Source: Nitrospirota bacterium
GTDB lineage: Bacteria > Nitrospirota > UBA9217
Length of the DNA stretch: 12,209 bases
Assembly (NCBI GenBank): GCA_027456925.1
Contig: DAIDTZ010000015.1
Location: 1-12,209 of the forward strand
Direction: 5' to 3'
Positions within the stretch are counted from its first letter, which is position 1. The number at the start of each line of letters is the position of its first letter. The notes beneath the pieces are model-generated. The model saw nothing but the letters and a program-made list of their open reading frames with translations. It did no database searches and was not told the origin of the DNA. Positions 7,389 to 12,209 of this stretch are shown piece by piece. The position numbers were made by a program, and so were the translations under genes.

Positions 7389-8586
7389 GATTTTATTGGC
7401 GGACAAGAGCATCACCATCCAGAAAGTGGTGGAAATGCTTTTTTCCGGAAGAGACTATGAGGTCGCCTGTGTGAGCGACGGGGACACGGCCTTAAACGAG
7501 GCGGCACGGGTGGTGCCCGACGTGGTGCTGGTGGACGTGGATCTGCCGCGTGTTGACGGCTACAGCCTTGCCGCACGATTGAAGCAGACGCCCGAGCTCG
7601 CACAGACGCCGGTCATCCTCATGATGAGCAGGGACGACACGTACGATTCCGCGAAAGGGAAGCAAGCGGGAATTCTCGACCATATCGCCAAGCCCTTCGA
7701 GTCGCAGGAACTCATCGGCAAGGTAAAAAAAGCGCTTGCCGCAGCTCCGCCGCGTCTCGCCGAGCCTGCACCCGCACCCGCAGCGCCGGCGCCCCCGCGC
7801 CCGGCCGCGTTTCCTCCTCCTGCGAAGCCGGCTGCCGGACCAAAACAGGCGGCGCCGTCGGACATTTTCGAAATCATACAAGACGCGCCTACGCACGAGG
7901 AGCTTTCGCGTATGACGGCGTCCCCGGCTGAGGAAGAGTCCGTCTATGAAGTAGAGCCGGAAGTCGAGGAGGTTGAAGACTCTCCGGCGCCGGAGAGCGC
8001 GACGGCGCTGCCGATCGGCGCCAAGGCCGTGGAAGAAATGCGCGAAGGCCTTGGATTGACCGAGCCTGTAGAAGAGCCGCAACCCGAGATCGTTTCCTTT
8101 GAAGACTTCGACCTGGCCGCGGAAACGCCGCCCAAGACCGCTCCTCCTTATGCTCCGAAGCCGGCCGCTCCCGCTCCGCTGGCCCCGCAGCAGCCGAAGC
8201 CGGCAGGAGCGCCGGCACAGCCGCCGACCTTGCCAGAGCATGAGTTGCGGAAGATCGTAGAAGACACCGTCGCACAGATGGCTAGACAGGCTTTTGAAAA
8301 AATACCAGCCCCGCAGGCGGCAGTTCTGCCCGAGGACGAACTGCGCAGCATGGCCGAAAAAACCCTCTCCAAAATGGCAGCGGACGTGTTCAAAGACATG
8401 CCTCCGCCACCGATTCCGAAGATCTCCGATGATACCGTGAGAAGGGGGCTTGAGGAAGCGGTCTCGAAAATCGCCCGGGAAATCGCGCGGGACGTTATCG
8501 AGAAAGTCGCCTGGGAAGTGATTCCGCCGCTCGCCGAACAGCTGATCAAAGCGGAGATAGAACGGCTCAAGGCAATGGAGACGTGA
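7378..8586 (+). CDS. Response regulator with degenerate receiver, Pro/Ala linker and helical repeat C-terminus
   Basis: The protein is 402 residues. A receiver fold spans 1-120 with D9, the putative phosphoacceptor D53 (VDVDLP) and K105 (AKPF) kept. The second residue of the acidic pair is K10 (ADKS) and the conserved Thr/Ser is M83 (ILMMSR), so normal Mg2+-dependent phosphorylation is doubtful. Residues 121-160 and 250-284 are Pro/Ala-rich linkers around an acidic segment (162-245). The C-terminal part has three clear and one partial 32-residue helical repeats, starting at 285, 317, 349 and 381, ending AEQLIKAEIERLKAME. Similar C-termini occur in deltaproteobacterial response regulators of unknown function. 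Start ATG 7378 is preferred over TTG 7363 because GAAAGG at 7365-7370 lies seven bases upstream. It is the last gene of the operon, followed by a terminator. A scaffold or phosphorylation-independent output, as proposed for FrzS-type pseudo-receivers, is inference. Confidence 0.85.
   Translation: MPVKILLADKSITIQKVVEMLFSGRDYEVACVSDGDTALNEAARVVPDVVLVDVDLPRVDGYSLAARLKQTPELAQTPVILMMSRDDTYDSAKGKQAGILDHIAKPFESQELIGKVKKALAAAPPRLAEPAPAPAAPAPPRPAAFPPPAKPAAGPKQAAPSDIFEIIQDAPTHEELSRMTASPAEEESVYEVEPEVEEVEDSPAPESATALPIGAKAVEEMREGLGLTEPVEEPQPEIVSFEDFDLAAETPPKTAPPYAPKPAAPAPLAPQQPKPAGAPAQPPTLPEHELRKIVEDTVAQMARQAFEKIPAPQAAVLPEDELRSMAEKTLSKMAADVFKDMPPPPIPKISDDTVRRGLEEAVSKIAREIARDVIEKVAWEVIPPLAEQLIKAEIERLKAMET
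8230..8577 (+). repeat. Intragenic 96-base repeats encoding 32-residue helical units
   Basis: Three units start at 8230, 8326 and 8422, exactly 96 bases apart: LPEHELRKIVEDTVAQM, LPEDELRSMAEKTLSKM and ISDDTVRRGLEEAVSKI. A partial fourth starts in phase at 8518 (VIPPLAEQLIKAEIERL). The first two are separated by Pro/Ala stretches. Similarity is clear at protein level; nucleotide identity is limited, so the duplication is old. Confidence 0.75.
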
Positions 8587-8625
8587 CAGGTAAGAGTCCA
8601 CCGTTCGGAGTTCAGAGGTAATCAC

Positions 8626-8650
8626 AGAGGGGACTTGCTCCCCTCTTTTT
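8626..8650 (+). terminator. Intrinsic terminator of the chemosensory operon
   Basis: AGAGGGGA (8626-8633) and TCCCCTCT (8639-8646) form a perfect 8-bp stem with a 5-base loop, followed directly by a run of T to 8650. It lies 39 bases after the last operon gene and before valS, so it separates the two transcription units. Confidence 0.9.
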
Positions 8651-8688
8651 ATTCAGCGTGGTCATAGCAGGTAAGGAGCGTATCGTCG

Positions 8689-11406
8689 ATGTCATCAAAC
8701 GAATTATCTAAATCCTACGAACCGGGATCAGTTGAGCAGAAGTGGTACGACGTTTGGCTTGAGAAAAACTATTTCCATGCCGACCCGAACGCCGGCGGCG
8801 TTCCTTTCTCGATCGTGATCCCGCCGCCGAACGTGACCGGCTCGCTCCACATCGGCCATGCGCTGAACTCCACGCTCCAGGACATCCTGGTGCGCTGGAT
8901 GCGCATGTCCGGCAGGAACACGCTCTGGGTTCCGGGTACGGACCACGCCGGCATTGCAACGCAGAACGTGGTTGAGCGCCAGCTTGCGAAAGAAAATATC
9001 GACCGTCATGCGCTCGGACGGGAGAAGTTCGTCGAAAAGGTCTGGGAGTGGAGGGAAGAGTACGGCGGACGGATCATCAGCCAGCTCAAACGCATGGGCG
9101 CGTCCTGCGACTGGGAGCGCGAACGCTTTACCATGGACGAAGGGCTGTCAAAGGCCGTGCGCGAGGTTTTTGTGACGCTCTACGAAGAGGGGCTCATCTA
9201 CCGCGGCGAACGCCTTATTAATTGGTGTCCGAGATGTCACACCGCGCTCTCTGACATCGAAGTCGAGCACGAGGACGAAAAGGGCAAACTCTACCATATC
9301 GCCTATCCGCTCTCCCATGACCACAACATCCGGCTTACGGTTGCCACGACGCGGCCCGAGACCATGCTCGGCGATACAGCAGTTGCCGTGCACCCGCTCG
9401 ACCCGCGATATAAAGACCTCATCGGAAAGACCGTAGATCTTCCCCTGACCAACAGAAAGATCCCGATCATCGGCGATTCGATCCTCGTCGATCTCGAATT
9501 CGGCACCGGCGCGGTCAAGGTCACTCCTGCCCACGACTTTAACGACTACGAGGCAGGCCAGCGCCAGAAGCCGGAACTTCCGCGCATCAAGATGCTCGAT
9601 GACAAGGCCGAGATCCTTTCCGACATCCCGGACGTGCTTCCCGAGGTGTTGAGGCAGATCGCGGGCAAGCCGGCAAAGAAGGCGCGCGGCATGGTTGTGG
9701 AGCTTTTGCAGGCCCGCGGCCTCCTCATTAATACGGACGATCACGCTCACTCCATCGGCAAGTGCTACCGCTGCAGGTCCGTGGTGGAACCCTATCTTTC
9801 GCCCCAGTGGTTCGTGAAAACCGGACCGCTTGCCGGGCCGGCAATCAAAGCGGTCGAGGACGGCAGCGTGCGGATCGTTCACAAGGGTTGGGAAAACACG
9901 TACTTCGAATGGATGAGGAATATCAAGGACTGGTGCATATCGCGCCAGATCTGGTGGGGCCAGCGCATTCCGGCCTGGTACTGCGATGATTGCGGGACCA
10001 TCACGGTCAGCCGCACCGATGCCGCAACATGCAGCAAATGCGGGAGCAAGAATATCCGCCAGGAGACGGACGTGCTCGACACCTGGTTTTCTTCAGCGCT
10101 CTGGCCCTTTTCCACGCTCGGCTGGCCGGACAAGACGAAAGAACTGGCCGTCTACTACCCCACATCGGTCCTGATCACGAGCTTCGATATCATCTTTTTC
10201 TGGGTCGCCCGCATGATCATGATGGGGCTCCACTTCAGGAAGGAAGTTCCCTTCAAGGACGTTTACATCCACGCCCTCGTGCGCGACGCTGAAGGCCAGA
10301 AGATGAGCAAGTCCAAGGGCAACGTTATCGACCCGCTTGTGATGATCGACCAATACGGCACCGACGCGTTCCGGTTCACGCTCGCGGCCTTTGCGGCCCA
10401 GGGCAGGGACATCAAGATGTCCACGGAGCGCATCGAAGGCTACCGGAACTTCGCGAACAAGATCTGGAACGCGAGTCGTTTCGTCATGATGAACCTGGAG
10501 GAAGGGTTTGCTCCCAGCACCGACCTGATGACTTCGGACTCGTCCCTCTCCGACCAATGGATCCTTTCACGCCTGAATTCGGTTGCCAGGGAGGTGCAGG
10601 CAGCTCTCACCGAGTACCGGTTCAACGATATTGCCTCGACGCTCTACCAGTTTATCTGGCATGAGTATTGCGACTGGTATCTGGAGCTGTCCAAGCCGGC
10701 GTTGTACGAAGAAAAGGGATCGGTTTCCAGGAAAGCGACACAGACCGTGCTTGCTCATGTCCTCGAAACAGCGCTCAGGCTGCTGCATCCGATCATGCCG
10801 TTCATCACCGAGGAAATCTGGCAGACGCTGCCGGAAGCAACAAGGGTCAAGGGGCAAGGGGCAAGGGTCAGGAGTGAATCAATCATGGTCGCGCCCTATC
10901 CCGAGGCCGAGGAGAAGATGATCAATCCCGGGATCGAGCGCGATATGCAGATGGTCATGGACCTGATCCTGGCCATCAGGAACATCCGCGGCGAGATGAA
11001 CATCGCGCCGTCCCTGCAGATCAAGGCGATCGTCAAAGTGGAAAAGAGAGAGATGGGCGAGCACCTGGAGAAGAGCGCCGGGTATGTAAAAACGCTGGGG
11101 CGCCTTGCCGAACTGAGTATCGGCGTCGATGAGAAAAAGCCCAAGGCAGCCGCAACCGGCGTGGTCAAAGGCGCGGAAGTGTACGTTCCGCTTGAGGGCA
11201 TCATCGATCTTACCCAGGAGCGCGACCGGCTCCAGAAAGAGATCGCAAAGATCTCCAGGGACATCGACGTATTCTCCAAAAAACTTTCAAACAAGAACTT
11301 TGTGGACAAGGCGCCGAAAGAAGTGGTGGAGAAGGACACTGCCAAGCTTGAGGAGTTCAAGGTGAAGCGGGACAAGCTGGAGCAGAGCTTGAAGATGCTG
11401 GTGTGA
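8689..11406 (+). CDS. valS: Valyl-tRNA synthetase
   Basis: This 905-residue class I aminoacyl-tRNA synthetase attaches valine to tRNA-Val in the cytoplasm. The catalytic domain begins with PPPNVTGSLHIGHALN (45-60), HIGH at 54-57, and has KMSKS at 538-542. The CP1 editing domain that clears mischarged threonine shows TVATTRPETMLGD (217-229) and VKVTPAHDFNDYEAG. Cysteine pairs occur at C180/C183, C359/C362, C432/C435 and C448/C451; the last four suggest a zinc ribbon. The anticodon-binding domain covers about 600-800 and the C-terminal arm (from about 835) is a coiled coil, as in bacterial ValRS. The ATG has AAGGAG at 8673-8678. Residues 718-728 are encoded by a short heptad repeat, an in-frame insertion between the conserved IWQTLP and ESIMVAPYPE segments. 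Length and motifs are otherwise normal. Confidence 0.98.
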   Translation: MSSNELSKSYEPGSVEQKWYDVWLEKNYFHADPNAGGVPFSIVIPPPNVTGSLHIGHALNSTLQDILVRWMRMSGRNTLWVPGTDHAGIATQNVVERQLAKENIDRHALGREKFVEKVWEWREEYGGRIISQLKRMGASCDWERERFTMDEGLSKAVREVFVTLYEEGLIYRGERLINWCPRCHTALSDIEVEHEDEKGKLYHIAYPLSHDHNIRLTVATTRPETMLGDTAVAVHPLDPRYKDLIGKTVDLPLTNRKIPIIGDSILVDLEFGTGAVKVTPAHDFNDYEAGQRQKPELPRIKMLDDKAEILSDIPDVLPEVLRQIAGKPAKKARGMVVELLQARGLLINTDDHAHSIGKCYRCRSVVEPYLSPQWFVKTGPLAGPAIKAVEDGSVRIVHKGWENTYFEWMRNIKDWCISRQIWWGQRIPAWYCDDCGTITVSRTDAATCSKCGSKNIRQETDVLDTWFSSALWPFSTLGWPDKTKELAVYYPTSVLITSFDIIFFWVARMIMMGLHFRKEVPFKDVYIHALVRDAEGQKMSKSKGNVIDPLVMIDQYGTDAFRFTLAAFAAQGRDIKMSTERIEGYRNFANKIWNASRFVMMNLEEGFAPSTDLMTSDSSLSDQWILSRLNSVAREVQAALTEYRFNDIASTLYQFIWHEYCDWYLELSKPALYEEKGSVSRKATQTVLAHVLETALRLLHPIMPFITEEIWQTLPEATRVKGQGARVRSESIMVAPYPEAEEKMINPGIERDMQMVMDLILAIRNIRGEMNIAPSLQIKAIVKVEKREMGEHLEKSAGYVKTLGRLAELSIGVDEKKPKAAATGVVKGAEVYVPLEGIIDLTQERDRLQKEIAKISRDIDVFSKKLSNKNFVDKAPKEVVEKDTAKLEEFKVKRDKLEQSLKMLV
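10842..10869 (+). repeat. Heptad microsatellite inside valS
   Basis: Four consecutive 7-base units read AAGGGTC, AAGGGGC, AAGGGGC, AAGGGTC. They encode the basic, Gly-rich stretch RVKGQGARV in the anticodon-binding domain of ValRS. Heptad arrays of this kind are usually intergenic, so its place inside an essential gene is unusual. Confidence 0.8.
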
Positions 11407-11431
11407 GTCTTTGCCCTATCGCCCTTTTATC

Positions 11432-11460
11432 TTGCTCTCTAAATTTGAAGAGAATATAAT
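11432..11460 (+). promoter_or_regulatory. Promoter of the DUF4160/DUF2442 cassette
   Basis: A perfect TATAAT (11455-11460) stands 17 bases downstream of TTGCTC (11432-11437), a weak -35 that keeps TTG. It lies in the AT-rich gap after valS and 37 bases before the DUF4160 start. No terminator was seen between valS and this promoter, so read-through from valS is also possible. Confidence 0.6.
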
Positions 11461-11464
11461 TCTC
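11450..11464. promoter_or_regulatory. Perfect palindrome over the -10 box (candidate operator)
   Basis: GAGAAT and ATTCTC flank ATA, a 15-base perfect dyad that covers the TATAAT box. Binding of a dimer here would repress the cassette, as in self-repressing gene pairs. Which protein would bind is unknown. Confidence 0.45.
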
Positions 11465-11497
11465 ATACAAGGTTCATAAACGGATAAGGTAAATAAT

Positions 11498-11755
11498 GTG
11501 CCGATAGTACTGAGATACAGAGGTTACCGCTTTTTCTTTTTCTCGAACGAAGGAAATCCTTTGGAACCTGCCCATATCCATGTAAGAAATGGGGCTCGGG
11601 CGGCAAAATATTGGATAGATCCCGAGGTAATGCTCTCCGATTCATATGAGCTGAACCCTTCGGAACTCAAAGAAATAGAGAATGTAATACGAGAGCATCA
11701 AGCGTTGATGATGGAGGCATGGAATGACAACTTTGGCGGCCACGGCGGCAACTAA
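11498..11755 (+). CDS. DUF4160 domain protein
   Basis: The 85-residue protein matches the DUF4160 family along its length: MPIVLRYRGYRFFFFSNEG at the N-terminus, EPAHIHVRNG (23-32), a WIDPE strand, and the helical C-terminal part ending EAWNDNFGG. The start is GTG, with AAGG at 11486-11489; the overlapping ATG at 11496 is in another frame and hits a stop after three codons. The function of the family is not established; the conserved His pair in HIH is a possible metal or active site (inference). About half of its third codon positions are A or T by my count, with several AGA and ATA codons, unlike the GC-rich upstream genes. It overlaps the DUF2442 gene by 32 bases, a pairing often seen for these families and suggestive of a toxin-antitoxin-like module. 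Confidence 0.88.
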   Translation: MPIVLRYRGYRFFFFSNEGNPLEPAHIHVRNGARAAKYWIDPEVMLSDSYELNPSELKEIENVIREHQALMMEAWNDNFGGHGGN

Positions 11756-11990
11756 GAGAGTCTGGTTTGATGAAGCGAATATTTGGCTCGAACTGACAGA
11801 CGGAAGACAACTTTCCGTCCCCCTGGCTTATTTCCCGCGTCTGTTGCATGCGGCGCCGGACAAGCTCCTGCGGTTTGAACTAAGCGGCGGCGGCACGGGA
11901 ATACATTGGGATGAGCTTGACGAGGATATCAGCGTAGAAGGTCTTCTTTTGGGGATAGGCGACAGAACAAAACCGAAAGCCAAAAAGTAG
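11724..11990 (+). CDS. DUF2442 domain protein
   Basis: The 88-residue protein shows the DUF2442 hallmarks: LTDGRQLSVPLAYFPRL (24-40) and GIHWDELDEDISVEGLL (59-75). The C-terminal tail TKPKAKK is basic. The ATG lies inside the end of the DUF4160 gene, with GGAGG at 11713-11717 six bases upstream, so both proteins are probably made from one transcript. Molecular function is unknown; the family is small, without a visible enzyme motif or a helix-turn-helix that I can recognise. In the pair it could be the antidote or partner protein of DUF4160, but that is inference. Downstream are 136 bases without a gene, then a terminator. Confidence 0.9.
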   Translation: MTTLAATAATKRVWFDEANIWLELTDGRQLSVPLAYFPRLLHAAPDKLLRFELSGGGTGIHWDELDEDISVEGLLLGIGDRTKPKAKK

Positions 11991-12126
11991 GTTCGAAATC
12001 CCCTCTCATTTCGCAGCCGAACCCTGGTATCAAGGAGTTCGTAACCAAGAGCCCGCGGATTGTTTAGCGGGGCGCGGGTACGCGGAAATGCATCTCCCGT
12101 GCCTATTTATCGTGAATGACAGCGCG

Positions 12127-12167
12127 AAGCCGGTCGGAAGTGAAGAAATTCATTTTGGCCGGTTTTT
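12127..12167 (+). terminator. Intrinsic terminator downstream of the DUF2442 gene
   Basis: AAGCCGGTC (12127-12135) pairs with GGCCGGTTT (12157-12165), allowing G-T pairs, and AAGTGAA (12138-12144) pairs with TTCATTT (12149-12155) across a GAAA loop; a small internal loop joins the two stems. A run of five T (12163-12167) follows. It could end the DUF4160/DUF2442 transcript after a 136-base untranslated stretch. That stretch holds no convincing gene; it contains a GC-rich dyad (CCCGCG 12052-12057, CGCGGG 12073-12078). Confidence 0.7.
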
Positions 12168-12172
12168 CTATT

Positions 12173-12209
12173 CAAGGAACAGATGGGGACGCCGGTGGAA
12201 TTTCCCCTG
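12173..12209. other. Possible edge of a REP-like or other repeat element (cut by the window)
   Basis: The last bases read GGAACAGATGGGGACGCC and then end in TTTCCCC, so GGGGA (12184-12188) and TCCCC are inverted. Strings of the GGAACAGATGGGGAC kind are often met next to REP-associated (IS200-like) transposase genes in deltaproteobacteria and relatives. No open reading frame or complete element lies inside the window, so this is only a hint. Confidence 0.2.

Noticed and set aside
7492..8625. Minus-strand open frame opposite the last response regulator
   Set aside because: Arg-rich shadow of the Pro/Ala-rich linker; no ribosome binding site or domain.
11988..12012. GGTTCGAAATCCC looks like a tRNA T-loop
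   Set aside because: The flanking bases do not form the five-base T stem, and no acceptor or anticodon arms can be found around it.

Overview
The window holds a complete chemosensory (Che/Pil-Chp-like) operon, a valyl-tRNA synthetase gene, and a small two-gene DUF4160/DUF2442 cassette, all on the + strand. The DNA is GC-rich with strong G/C at third codon positions. The combination of a PATAN (DUF4388) protein, a PilH-like receiver, a PilJ-like double-HAMP transducer, a CheA-receiver hybrid and several CheW proteins suggests a Nitrospirota or deltaproteobacterial-type (Desulfobacterota/Myxococcota) bacterium. The short AAGGGTC/AAGGGGC heptad array inside valS is compatible with that. The taxonomic placement is inference.

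Layout. 1-922: DUF4388/PATAN protein whose true N-terminus is doubtful, because the frame upstream still reads like a Pro/Ala-rich linker but carries a TAA at 29-31. 923-1043: AT-rich intergenic region with a good sigma70-type promoter (978-1006), a dyad inside the promoter spacer, and a strong ribosome binding site. 1044-8586: seven tightly packed genes: PilH-like receiver, CheW, membrane chemoreceptor, CheA-REC hybrid kinase, two more CheW proteins, and a long response regulator with a degenerate receiver and a repeat-bearing C-terminus. 8626-8650: strong intrinsic terminator closing the operon. 8689-11406: valS. 11432-11464: promoter with a palindrome over the -10 box. 11498-11990: DUF4160 and DUF2442 genes, overlapping and less GC-rich. 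12127-12167: a second intrinsic terminator. No CheR, CheB, CheC, CheD or CheZ is present in the window.

How the genes work together (inference from family knowledge). The receptor senses through a periplasmic Cache-like domain and drives CheA autophosphorylation at His50 through one or more of the three CheW couplers. Phosphate can go to the CheA-borne receiver (Asp796) or to the stand-alone PilH-like receiver (Asp52). The last gene has a receiver lacking two of the usual conserved residues and is more likely a scaffold or output protein. Its four-fold 32-residue helical repeat resembles in style the N-terminal helix of the DUF4388 protein at the other end of the cluster. PATAN proteins in cyanobacteria act on the type IV pilus motor, so a pilus or surface-motility output is the most attractive reading, but no pilus gene is visible here.
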